A stretch of 64,000 nt of DNA, taken from positions 2,361,001-2,425,000 of the forward strand of contig NZ_JAPENL010000002.1 of the NCBI RefSeq assembly GCF_026342015.1. Direction: 5' to 3'. Of the stretch, positions 28,842 to 36,671 are shown one piece after another. The notes beneath the pieces are model-generated. The model was given only the letters and a program-made list of their open reading frames with translations, did not search any database and was not told where the DNA came from. Origin of the DNA: Micromonospora lupini. GTDB lineage: Bacteria > Actinomycetota > Actinomycetes > Mycobacteriales > Micromonosporaceae. Every line of letters starts with the position of its first letter. Position 1 is the first letter of the stretch. Made by a program: the position numbers and the translations under genes.

Positions 28842-30298
28842 TGACCGGCCCGACCGCGCCCGTGCCGCCATCGACCGAGCCGGAGTCGACAGCCGGCTGG
28901 GCGCCCACCCCGGCGCTCGGTCGCGCGGTGCTGCTCGCCGGCCTGTTGCTGGTGGCGGGGGTCCTGCTGGGGCGGGTCGATCTCGTCGTGCTGGCGGCCC
29001 CGTTCGCGCTGGGCACCGCGTACGCGTTGCGCCGCCGGCCCACGACGCTGCCGCAGGTCTGGATCACCGCCGGGGACGACGCGCCGCTCGTCGAGGGTGG
29101 CGAGGTGTCCGCCGCGGTAAGTGTCGGCAACCCGGACGCGGTCGACTACGACCTCGTGGTGGTGCGGTCCCGGGTCTCGCCCTGGCTGCGGATCACGCGC
29201 GCCGGCTTCGCCGGCGCCGACCCTGCCGACGATGCCCCGCCCGCCGACGCCCCGCCCGCCGACGCCCCGCCCGCTGCCGGCACGCCCGCCGGCGGCCGCC
29301 GTTCGCCAGCCGATCGGCCTTTCGTGACCTCGGTGCCCGCCGCCGCGGCGGTGGACCTGGAGCTGGCCGGCCGGGCTCTGCGGTGGGGTCGGCACCCGGT
29401 CGGCCCGGCCGGCGCGCGGGTCGCCACGGCGGGTGGCCTGCTGGTCTCCCGAGCGGTGCTCACCGAGCCGGTCGGGGTGCGGGTCTACCCGCGTACCGAA
29501 CCCTTCGAGGCGGTGGAGGCGATGCCCCGCGCCGCCGGCCTGGTCGGCGCGCACCACTCCCGCCGGCCCGGTGAGGGCGGCGAACTGGCCGGCGTACGGA
29601 TCTTCGCCCCCGGCGACCGGCTCCGCCGCGTCGACTGGCGGGTGTCGCTGCGCGCCCGGCAGTTGCACGTGGCGGCCACCCTCTCCGACCGGGACGCCGA
29701 GGTGGTGGTGCTGCTCGACGTGCTCGCCGAGGCCGGGCGCTCCGGCGGGGTGGACGGCTCCGCCTCGGTGCTGGACACCACCGTGCGGGCCACGGCGGCG
29801 ATCGCCGAGCACTACCTGCACCGGGGCGACCGGGTGTCACTTGTGGAGTACGGGCCGGGAGCCCGCCGGTTGCGCGCGGCCACCGGTCGGCGGCAGTACC
29901 TCACAGTCCTGGAGTGGCTGCTCGACGTGCGCGCCGAAGCCTCCCAGCACGAGCCGTACGACCAGGTCTTCGGCCCGCAGCAGCTCTCCTCGGACGCGTT
30001 GGTGGTGGTCCTCACCCCGCTGCTGGACGAGCGGTCGGCGCAGATGTTGGCGCGACTGGCCCGCTCCGGCCGGTTCGTGGTGGCTGTCGACACGCTGCCG
30101 ACCAACCTGAGGCCGCCGAAGGATCGGGGGTGGGCCGAGGTGGCGTACCGCCTGTGGCGGCTGGATCGGGAAACCATGATCGGGCAGCTCCGGGAGCACG
30201 GCGTGCCAGTGGTGCGCTGGGCCGGCGCGGGCAGCCTGGACCAGGTGCTGCGGGACGTGGCGCGGCTGGCCACGGCCCCCAGGGTCGGTTCCCGGTGA
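28841..30298 (+). CDS. DUF58 domain protein
   Basis: 485 aa, longer than the usual 400-440. Two membrane helices lie near the N-terminus (about 25-65). The DUF58 signature FAPGDRLRRVDWRVSLR lies around residues 255-271, followed by a VWA-like fold opening with VVVLLDVLAE. The excess length includes an outer insert with three tandem DAPPA units (29231-29275). It is the partner of the MoxR ATPase; together they may form a stress or envelope assembly system, which is inference from family context. Confidence 0.9.
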   Translation: MTGPTAPVPPSTEPESTAGWAPTPALGRAVLLAGLLLVAGVLLGRVDLVVLAAPFALGTAYALRRRPTTLPQVWITAGDDAPLVEGGEVSAAVSVGNPDAVDYDLVVVRSRVSPWLRITRAGFAGADPADDAPPADAPPADAPPAAGTPAGGRRSPADRPFVTSVPAAAAVDLELAGRALRWGRHPVGPAGARVATAGGLLVSRAVLTEPVGVRVYPRTEPFEAVEAMPRAAGLVGAHHSRRPGEGGELAGVRIFAPGDRLRRVDWRVSLRARQLHVAATLSDRDAEVVVLLDVLAEAGRSGGVDGSASVLDTTVRATAAIAEHYLHRGDRVSLVEYGPGARRLRAATGRRQYLTVLEWLLDVRAEASQHEPYDQVFGPQQLSSDALVVVLTPLLDERSAQMLARLARSGRFVVAVDTLPTNLRPPKDRGWAEVAYRLWRLDRETMIGQLREHGVPVVRWAGAGSLDQVLRDVARLATAPRVGSR

Positions 30299-30317
30299 GC
30301 GCGAGGAGTGAGCTGAG

Positions 30318-30881
30318 ATGATCGACGCGGTCACCGGGCGGGTTCGGGCTGCCCAGGAGGCGGTGGCCCGGATCAGCGCCGTTCCGCTGATGGTCCGGGT
30401 CGCGATCTTCGTCACCGCGCTGGCCGGGTTGGCGCTGGCGTTTCCCGCCGAGGTGTTGACCGGCCGGCCGCTGCTGTTCCTGGCGGTGGCCGCGCTGCTG
30501 CCCGCGATGGGTCCGCGGCGGCTGTGGCCGACCTTCGTGGCGCTGGTCATGGTCGGTGGCTGGTTGCTCGCCACCGACGGGTACGGCCGGCCTGTGGCGT
30601 TGTGGCGGCTGCTCGCCGTCGCCGCGCTGCTGTACCTGGGGCACTCCCTGTGCGCGCTGGCGGCACTGCTGCCCTACGACGCGATGGTGGATCCGGAGCT
30701 GGTCACCAGGTGGCTGCTGCGGGTGGGGGCGGTGCTGTTGGGCACGGCCGTGCTGGCGGTGCTGCTGTTGCAGGCGGCGGGTCTGGGCGGGGAGGCCGGG
30801 TATCAGTGGGTCACCGTGGTGGGGCTGCTGGTGGCGGTGGGTGTCGTCGCGTTGCTGGGTTGGCTGCTGCGGCGTAGGTGA
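30318..30881 (+). CDS. Hypothetical membrane protein at end of DUF58 operon
   Basis: 187 aa with GAGGAG 9 nt before the ATG. Five hydrophobic segments are visible (about 26-45, 50-65, 70-85, 97-115 and 135-183, the last long enough for two). No soluble domain or known motif. It follows the DUF58 gene by 19 nt and is probably the last gene of the operon, since a 103-bp gap and a change of function follow. Confidence 0.75.
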   Translation: MIDAVTGRVRAAQEAVARISAVPLMVRVAIFVTALAGLALAFPAEVLTGRPLLFLAVAALLPAMGPRRLWPTFVALVMVGGWLLATDGYGRPVALWRLLAVAALLYLGHSLCALAALLPYDAMVDPELVTRWLLRVGAVLLGTAVLAVLLLQAAGLGGEAGYQWVTVVGLLVAVGVVALLGWLLRRR

Positions 30882-30984
30882 ACCCCTGAGGCGGCAGGGT
30901 TACGCAGGTCACAGGGGTTGTGTTCCGTCACAGATGGGGGGCGCGAGCGGGATTACCTGAGCCGGGCGGGGAAAGATAGATGAC

Positions 30985-32316
30985 GTGAATCCGAAGCGGA
31001 TCCTTGTGGTGGGTGCCGGGCACGTTGGTCTCTACGCGGCCCTGCGCCTGTCAAAGAAGCTCAGCTCCCGTGAGGCTGAGGTCATCGTCGTGGACCCCCA
31101 GCCCCACATGACCTACCAGCCGTTCCTGCCCGAGGCCGCGGCGGGAAACATCTCCCCCCGGCATTCCGTGGTGCCGCTGCGGCGGGAGCTGCGCCGGTGC
31201 AAGGTGGTGGCGGGGACGGTCACGCGCGTCGAGCACGACCGCAAGGTGGCCACCGTGCAGCCGATCGTCGGCCCGGCCCGGGAGATCGCGTACGACCACG
31301 TGATCGTCGCGCCGGGTTCGGTGTCCCGGACGCTGCCGATTCCGGGCCTGCACGAGCAGGGCATCGGGTTCAAGACCATCGGTGAGGCGATCTACCTCCG
31401 TAACCACGTGCTGGACCGGCTGGACGTCGCGGCCGTGACCCCGGACCCGGAGGTTCGCCGATCGGCGCTGACCTTCACGTTCGTCGGTGGCGGTTACGCG
31501 GGCATCGAGGCGCTCGCCGAGATGGAGGACATGGCCCGCGACGCGCTGCGCTACTACCCGGAGCTCGAGCCGGAGGACATGCGCTGGGTGCTTGTGGAGG
31601 CCACCAACCGGGTCCTGCCCGAGGTCGACCGGGACATGGGCGCCTACACGGTGCAGCAGCTGCTCAAGCGCAACATGGACATCCGACTGGACACCCGCCT
31701 GGAGTCCTGCGTCGACGGGGTGGTCAAGCTCTCCGACGGCGACAGCTTCCGGTCGGACACGATCGTCTGGACGGCAGGCGTGAAGCCGTCGCCGATGCTG
31801 GACGCGACGGACTTCCCGCGTGACGAGCGCCGCCGGGTCACCTGCATCCCCACGCTCCAGGTGGTCGACGGTGACCAGGTGATCGAGGGCGCGTGGAGCG
31901 CCGGTGACTGCGCCGCCGTACCGGACCTGACCAAGGAGCCGGGCAACTTCTGCTCGCCGAGCGCGCAGCACGCGGTGCGTCAGGCGGCGCGGATGGCCGA
32001 CAACATCGCTGCGGTGATCCGGGGTCGCGAACCGGTCAACTACAAGCACAAGCACGTCGGCAGCGTGGCCAGCCTGGGCCTGCACAAGGGCGTCGCCCAG
32101 GTGTACGGCATCAAGATGACCGGCTGGCCGGCCTGGTTCATGCACCGGACGTACCACATGAGCCGGATCCCGTCGTTCAACCGCAAGGTCCGCGTGGTGG
32201 TGGACTGGTCGCTGGCGTTCTTCCTCAAGCGTGAGGTCGTCGCCCTGGGTCAGTTGCACGACCCGCGCGAGGAGTTCGTCGAGGCGTCCCAGCCGGTGGG
32301 CGCTCCGCGCGTCTGA
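30985..32316 (+). CDS. NAD(P)/FAD-dependent oxidoreductase, type II NADH dehydrogenase-like
   Basis: 443 aa from a GTG. FAD-binding motif VVGAGHVGLYAALRL lies at residues 8-22, a second nucleotide-binding motif FTFVGGGYAGIEALAE lies near 165-180, and the late FAD motif IEGAWSAGDCAAVPD is at about 305. A C-terminal amphipathic region rich in Trp/Phe/Arg (WPAWFMHRTYHMSRIPS and KRE end) would attach it to the membrane surface, as in Ndh-2, which passes electrons from NADH to menaquinone without pumping protons. A ferredoxin-type or sulphide:quinone-type acceptor cannot be excluded. A bidirectional terminator follows. Confidence 0.88.
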   Translation: MNPKRILVVGAGHVGLYAALRLSKKLSSREAEVIVVDPQPHMTYQPFLPEAAAGNISPRHSVVPLRRELRRCKVVAGTVTRVEHDRKVATVQPIVGPAREIAYDHVIVAPGSVSRTLPIPGLHEQGIGFKTIGEAIYLRNHVLDRLDVAAVTPDPEVRRSALTFTFVGGGYAGIEALAEMEDMARDALRYYPELEPEDMRWVLVEATNRVLPEVDRDMGAYTVQQLLKRNMDIRLDTRLESCVDGVVKLSDGDSFRSDTIVWTAGVKPSPMLDATDFPRDERRRVTCIPTLQVVDGDQVIEGAWSAGDCAAVPDLTKEPGNFCSPSAQHAVRQAARMADNIAAVIRGREPVNYKHKHVGSVASLGLHKGVAQVYGIKMTGWPAWFMHRTYHMSRIPSFNRKVRVVVDWSLAFFLKREVVALGQLHDPREEFVEASQPVGAPRV

Positions 32317-32329
32317 GCAAACTTGACGG

Positions 32330-32361
32330 AAAGGGCCCCTCCCGATCGGGAGGGGCCTTTT
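32330..32361. terminator. Bidirectional rho-independent terminator
   Basis: AAAGGGCCCCTCCC, a GATC tip and GGGAGGGGCCTTTT form a long stem with one bulged G and an A/T flank on each side. It separates the convergent oxidoreductase and large membrane protein genes. Confidence 0.88.
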
Positions 32362-32385
32362 CGTGCTCTGTGGTGTCGGGTGGTG

Positions 32386-34245
32386 TCAGACCCGCCAGAT
32401 CCACGCGTCGGCGATGCGGGTGGCCGGACCGTAGAGCTGCTCCAGGGTCGCCCGCAGGCTGTCGGCGTGTGGCGCGTCGTCGGCGAGCGCCACGCAGGAC
32501 GCGCCCCAGAAGTCGACGTCCCGGGCGGCCTGCCGGCGCTGCTCGTCGCCGATGGCCGGCTGGTCGCCGCGGCGGGCGACGTCGGCCAGCAGGGCGGAGG
32601 TGGGCTGCTTGAAGGTGCCCATGGCGGCGGTGCCGCGACGTCCGTACGGGCCGATGAAGAACCCCTCGGGCAGGCCGAACCCGGCGTCGGCGGCGGCCGC
32701 CCAGCGCATCGGCCACGGTTCCTTGGGGGTGGGCAGCGGCACCGGGACGAGCACGCCGCCCGGGCGGACGCACTGCCGCCAGTGCCCGCCGGTGATGAAC
32801 TCCGGCACGGCGGGCCGCTCGGCGGTCGGCAGCGGGGTCGGGAAGATCGGCAGCAGGGCTGCGACGACGGCCAGCGGCACCAGCCGCCGTGCCCGGCCGG
32901 TGCCGCGCAGAGCCCGGTCGACGGCGAGGACCAGCAGCGTCGCCACGATCGGAAGCAGCGCCAGGCCGAACCGCATCGGCAGCGCGCCGTCCACCACAGG
33001 CAACCCGGCCAGCAGGGCGTACGGGCCGGGCAGCGCGGTGCGGGTGCCGCCGAGCACCACCTCCGGGCCGAGGGAGAGTGCGCCCATGACCAGCGCGGCC
33101 ACCACGCAGGCGAGCACCAGCCGCCGCCGGCCGGCCCAGACCGCGCAGGCGGCGGTGACAAGCAGCAGCGGCCAGCCGAGGAAGGTGTTGTACTCGGCGG
33201 GGCCGGTGGTCAGCCGGGATGCCTCGTCGCTGCCGGCGATCGACAGCGGGGAGACCGCCCACCAGCTACCGAGGTCGGCCGAGAAGTAGGCCGGGCTGAA
33301 CATCCCGTCGGCGACGCCCTGCGGGCCGGCGAACTGGAACCACAGCGGGTAGCCGAGCACCAGCAGCGCCAGGCCGGCGGCGATCGCCAGCCCGCCGACG
33401 AATCCGGGCAGTGCCCGCCGGGCGAGGTCGCGGTCCGCGACGGCGTAGCTGATCGCCATCACCAGCAGTGTGAGGGCGGAGAGGAAGAGGACCTCCTCGC
33501 CGATGAAGACCTGCGCGGTGACGGCCGCGGCCAGCCCGACAGCGGAGCTGATCATCCGCCGTCGGTCCGGGCCGACGGACCGGGCGCGGCCGGTCTCGTC
33601 TGGTGTCGTCGGGCCGGGGTCGGACGCGCGGAGCAGCCGGACCACCAGCCAGACGATCAACGGCACCAGCCACTGCGCCGTCATGTGCAGGTGGCTGTTG
33701 GACTGCGAGATCATGCCCGGTCCGAAGCCGCACAACCCGCCGCCGAGCGCGGCGGCGAGGCGGTGGGCACGAAGCGTCCGGTGGAACAGCAGGTACCAGG
33801 CGAGGGCGGTACCGGCCAGGTTGGCGGCGGCGAGCAGCGCGAAGGTGGTGGGCGCGCCGAGCAGGAGGGTGACCGGGGCGCAGACGACACCGAGCGCGAT
33901 GACAGTGGTGTTGGCCATCAGGTTGACACCGTCCGGGGCGTTGAGCCGGTCGGTGAGCAGGTGGAAGTCGCCGAGCAACGCTCGCGCGTCGACCGCCAGG
34001 AACCACTCGTAGAGCGCCTGGTCCTCGGGGTTGAGCGCCAGCGTCCGCCCAGCCGGGTCGGGCCACAGCCCGTGGGTCAGCCAGCCGGCCAGCGCCACCC
34101 AGACCACCACGATCAGCAGGTCCGTACGGTGACTGCGGACGGCGGCCAGCAGCCGAACGGCCCGGGGTCGGCGGATGACCTGATCGTCGAGGCGGAAGAC
34201 CTGGTCAGGGGCGGCGTCGGGGGCCGTTGGGGCTGCGCTGCTCAC
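32386..34245 (-). CDS. Large polytopic membrane protein, GT-C glycosyltransferase-like
   Basis: 619 aa from a GTG with TAGGGT 7 nt upstream (leaderless). About eleven membrane segments between residues 35 and 470, then a soluble C-terminal part (about 475-619) with VLVPVPLPTPKEPWPMRW. The first outer loop after helix 1 (WPDPAGRTLALNPEDQALYE) contains an acidic/aromatic patch like that of GT-C enzymes, and a QSNSHLHMTAQW loop follows helix 4. This fits a lipid-linked sugar transferase of the cell envelope, but no catalytic residue can be assigned. It is a single gene next to the tRNA on the upstream side. Confidence 0.7.
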   Translation of the reverse strand: MSSAAPTAPDAAPDQVFRLDDQVIRRPRAVRLLAAVRSHRTDLLIVVVWVALAGWLTHGLWPDPAGRTLALNPEDQALYEWFLAVDARALLGDFHLLTDRLNAPDGVNLMANTTVIALGVVCAPVTLLLGAPTTFALLAAANLAGTALAWYLLFHRTLRAHRLAAALGGGLCGFGPGMISQSNSHLHMTAQWLVPLIVWLVVRLLRASDPGPTTPDETGRARSVGPDRRRMISSAVGLAAAVTAQVFIGEEVLFLSALTLLVMAISYAVADRDLARRALPGFVGGLAIAAGLALLVLGYPLWFQFAGPQGVADGMFSPAYFSADLGSWWAVSPLSIAGSDEASRLTTGPAEYNTFLGWPLLLVTAACAVWAGRRRLVLACVVAALVMGALSLGPEVVLGGTRTALPGPYALLAGLPVVDGALPMRFGLALLPIVATLLVLAVDRALRGTGRARRLVPLAVVAALLPIFPTPLPTAERPAVPEFITGGHWRQCVRPGGVLVPVPLPTPKEPWPMRWAAAADAGFGLPEGFFIGPYGRRGTAAMGTFKQPTSALLADVARRGDQPAIGDEQRRQAARDVDFWGASCVALADDAPHADSLRATLEQLYGPATRIADAWIWRV

Positions 34246-34252
34246 GGCATCG

Positions 34253-34258
34253 ACCCTA
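34253..34258 (-). promoter_or_regulatory. -10 box of leaderless large membrane protein gene
   Basis: TAGGGT on the minus strand, 7 nt before the GTG at 34245. Confidence 0.6.
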
Positions 34259-34346
34259 ATGTGGCCAGCCCGGCGGGGTACGTCGGGTCGCCGCCGACCC
34301 GCTACGGTGACACTGCACCGTGCGTGTCGGCGCGCGGGTGCCACCC

Positions 34347-34430
34347 GCCCGGGTGGTGGAAAGGCAGACACGGCCGCCTTAAAAGCGGCTGCCGAAAGGC
34401 GTGCGGGTTCGACCCCCGCCCCGGGCACCA
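34347..34430 (+). tRNA. bldA: tRNA-Leu (anticodon TAA), bldA type
   Basis: 84 nt including an encoded CCA end. Acceptor stem GCCCGGG (34347-34353) pairs with CCCGGGC (34420-34426), followed by ACCA. The anticodon stem GCCGC / GCGGC (34373-34377 and 34385-34389) encloses a loop reading CTTAAAA, so the anticodon is TAA at 34380-34382, reading the codon UUA. A long variable arm and a GGTTCGA T loop are present, as in class II tRNAs. In Streptomyces this tRNA (BldA) controls development and antibiotic production because UUA codons are rare. By eye I found no in-frame TTA in the genes called here. Confidence 0.95.
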
Positions 34431-34540
34431 GCCGCCACGGCCTCCGCGCGTTCCCATTCGTGATCACCAGGAGTGGGCTGGGCAGTTTACTCTTGGAGGG
34501 CACGTTCACGTGCAAACGACCCCCTGAGGGAGGCCAGAAA

Positions 34541-35356
34541 GTGAAGACCTCGAACCCGGTGCTCGCCCGGCTCGGCCAGGCGGCCGAGCGGGAGCGCTCC
34601 GCCGGGTACGCACCGACCGGGCCGTACGGACAGCCCGGCATTCCCCAGCAGTACCCGTCCCAGGCCGGTTACCCGGCCGCGCCGCCCGCCGTGGCGCCCA
34701 TGACCGTCGACGACGTGGTGGTCAAGACCGTCGCGCTGCTCGGCATCCTCGGCATCACCGCCGCGGCCGCCTGGGTGCTCGTGCCCGATGCGCTGGTCAG
34801 CACCGCCTGGATCGGCGCGGCAGTGGTCGGCCTGGTCCTGGGCTTGATCATCTCGTTCTCCCGGATGGCCAACCCCGCGCTTGTCATCGCGTACGCGGTG
34901 GTCGAGGGCGTCTTCGTCGGCCTGGTCAGCAAGGCGTTCGAGTCGGCGTACGACGGCATCGTGCTCCAGGCCGCCGTGGCGAGCTTCGGCATCTTCTTCG
35001 TGATGACGATGATCTACAAGGCGAAGATCATCCGGGCCACCCCGATGTTCGTCAAGGTCGTGAGTTCGGCGATCGTCGGCCTGGCGGCCGTCATGCTGAT
35101 CAACCTGGTGCTGGCGCTGTTCGGCATCAACACGGGCCTGCGTGACGGCAGCCCGCTGGCCATCGGCTTCAGCCTGGTCTGCATCGTGGTCGCGTCGCTG
35201 AGCTTCGTGCTCAGCTTCAAGGAGATCGAGGACGGCGTCCGGATGGGCCTGCCCCAGCGCTACTCCTGGGTGGCCGCGTTCGGCATCCTGGTCAGCCTGG
35301 TCTGGCTCTACATCGAGATCCTGCGCCTGCTGAGCTACTTCCAGGGCGACGACTGA
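34541..35356 (+). CDS. Bax inhibitor-1/YccA family membrane protein (copy 1)
   Basis: 271 aa from a GTG with GGGAGG 7 nt upstream. A Tyr/Pro/Gly-rich cytoplasmic tail (1-50) precedes MTVDDVVVKTVALLGIL and seven membrane segments, the usual BI-1/YccA topology. Conserved features include SRMANPALVIAYAVVEGVFVG and the GLPQRYSWVAAFGILVSLVWLY ending. Bacterial members conduct calcium in a pH-dependent way or protect against membrane stress; the actinobacterial role is not established. A close paralogue follows after a terminator. A possible -10 box TACTCT lies near 34488. Confidence 0.92.
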   Translation: MKTSNPVLARLGQAAERERSAGYAPTGPYGQPGIPQQYPSQAGYPAAPPAVAPMTVDDVVVKTVALLGILGITAAAAWVLVPDALVSTAWIGAAVVGLVLGLIISFSRMANPALVIAYAVVEGVFVGLVSKAFESAYDGIVLQAAVASFGIFFVMTMIYKAKIIRATPMFVKVVSSAIVGLAAVMLINLVLALFGINTGLRDGSPLAIGFSLVCIVVASLSFVLSFKEIEDGVRMGLPQRYSWVAAFGILVSLVWLYIEILRLLSYFQGDD

Positions 35357-35373
35357 CAGTCGTCCGCTCTGCC

Positions 35374-35413
35374 GACGGCGCCCGTCCCCGCTCCGGTGGG
35401 GGCGGGCGCCGTC
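35374..35413 (+). terminator. Terminator between the two YccA-like genes
   Basis: Stem of about 16 bp: GACGGCGCCCGTCCCC (35374-35389) with GGGGGCGGGCGCCGTC (35398-35413), one mismatch and an 8-nt loop. Confidence 0.75.
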
Positions 35414-35492
35414 GTCCGCGCCGTTTCGCCGCCGCCGCCGGGCCCGGCGGGGCAGAGTGACTGCGGGGGGTACGCGGGCGGAGGAGGCGACG

Positions 35493-36251
35493 GTGCGCAG
35501 CAACAACCCGGTGCTCAACCGGCTGGACGAGACCGGCCGGTTGGAGTCCCGGGTGGTCAGCTCCCGCGACGTCGAGCCGATGACCGTCGACGACGTGGTG
35601 CTGCGTACCGTCGGGTTGCTCCTGCTCACCGGCGTGGCCGCCGCGGTCTCCTGGGCGGTGGTGCCCGACGCGGTGTGGCTCGGGGCCGCGCTCGCCGGCT
35701 GCGCCCTGGCCTCGATCGCGCTGGTCCTGGTCATCTCGCTGCGGGCGATCACCAACCCGGTGCCGATCGTCGGTTACGCCCTGCTCCAGGGGCTGCTGCT
35801 GGGGGTGGCCAGTCGGGCCTTCGAGCAGGTCTACCCGGGCATCGTGGTGCAGGCGGTGGCCGGCACCTTCGGCGTCTTCCTCGGCATGGCGGCGCTGTAC
35901 CGGGCGCGGGTGATCCGTGCGACGCCCCGGCTGGCCCGACTGGTGATCGGCACGCTGCTCGGCATCGCCGTGCTCAGCGTGGTCAACCTGGTGTCGTACC
36001 TGATCTCCGGGCGGCCCGGGTTGGAGGTCTACAGCGTCAGCGGGGAGGTCGGCTGGCTGCCGTACGCCTTCTCGGTGGTGGCGATCATCGCCGGCGCGTT
36101 CAGCTTCATCCTCGACTTCGACCTCGTCGAGCGTTCGGTGCGCGACGGTCGACCCCGCCGGTACGCGTGGCTGAGCGCGTTCGGCCTGCTCACCGGCCTG
36201 GTCTTCCTCTACTGGCAGCTGCTACGGCTGCTCAGCTACCTGCGCCGCTGA
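35493..36251 (+). CDS. Bax inhibitor-1/YccA family membrane protein (copy 2)
   Basis: 252 aa from a GTG with AGGAGG 5 nt upstream; an in-frame GTG 12 codons earlier is less likely. It shares with copy 1 the starting motif SNNPVLNRLDE / MTVDDVV, the seven membrane segments and the PRRYAWLSAFGLLTGLVFLYWQLLRLLSYL ending pattern, but has a shorter N-terminal tail and no Tyr/Pro-rich stretch. The arrangement shows a tandem duplication with divergence of the cytoplasmic tail. The terminator between them suggests separate expression. Confidence 0.92.
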   Translation: MRSNNPVLNRLDETGRLESRVVSSRDVEPMTVDDVVLRTVGLLLLTGVAAAVSWAVVPDAVWLGAALAGCALASIALVLVISLRAITNPVPIVGYALLQGLLLGVASRAFEQVYPGIVVQAVAGTFGVFLGMAALYRARVIRATPRLARLVIGTLLGIAVLSVVNLVSYLISGRPGLEVYSVSGEVGWLPYAFSVVAIIAGAFSFILDFDLVERSVRDGRPRRYAWLSAFGLLTGLVFLYWQLLRLLSYLRR

Positions 36252-36298
36252 CCGGCCCGGGGTGTCGCGGTCGCCTCGGCCGGCGCACGGTCCGGCCG

Positions 36299-36304
36299 TA
36301 GACT
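36299..36304 (+). promoter_or_regulatory. -10 box of small leaderless gene
   Basis: TAGACT, 8 nt before the ATG at 36313. Confidence 0.5.
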
Positions 36305-36312
36305 CGGCGGCG

Positions 36313-36633
36313 ATGAGCGCAGCGGAGTTGGAGCGGGCCGTGCAGTTGCTGGTCCGCCAGGTCGGGCACTGGGAGCAGCCACGCTGGGCGGCGGCCGCGA
36401 CCACCGGCAACGTGCCCCGCGCCGACCTGGTGCACAGGTTGGTGCAGGAGATCGCCAATCTGGCCGCCGACGCCGAGGGGCAGCCGCGCCGGACCGTGCC
36501 TCGGCTGGTCAACGACCTGGCCCTGCCCGACCAGGTGCGGGTGGTGACGGCCGACCTGCTGGCCGCCGGGGCCGACGCGGAGGTGCTGGCGCGGGCCGCC
36601 GCCGAGGTGACGGCGACCCGCGGCGCGCTCTGA
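36313..36633 (+). CDS. Hypothetical protein, small alpha-helical
   Basis: 106 aa, probably leaderless. Predominantly helical and Ala-rich: LERAVQLLVRQVGHWEQPRW at the start, a polar middle (TTGNVPRADLVHRLVQEIANL) and a C-terminal helix pair ending VLARAAAEVTATRGAL. It has no signal peptide, no membrane helix and no motif I recognise. It is convergent with the thiolase gene. Confidence 0.7.
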   Translation: MSAAELERAVQLLVRQVGHWEQPRWAAAATTGNVPRADLVHRLVQEIANLAADAEGQPRRTVPRLVNDLALPDQVRVVTADLLAAGADAEVLARAAAEVTATRGAL

Positions 36634-36671
36634 GGCCCACTCCGCGAGCCGCGGGTCAGGCCGGCGTCAGC

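Noticed and set aside
30900..30945. Possible Rex or CRP-type site (TTGTG...CACAG) before the NADH dehydrogenase-like gene
   Set aside because: The half-site spacing is two bases short of the known consensus for either factor, and it is not a good palindrome.
34347..34540. Integration (att) site at the tRNA-Leu gene
   Set aside because: I found no second copy of the tRNA 3' end in the window, and no integrase or mobile genes follow it.
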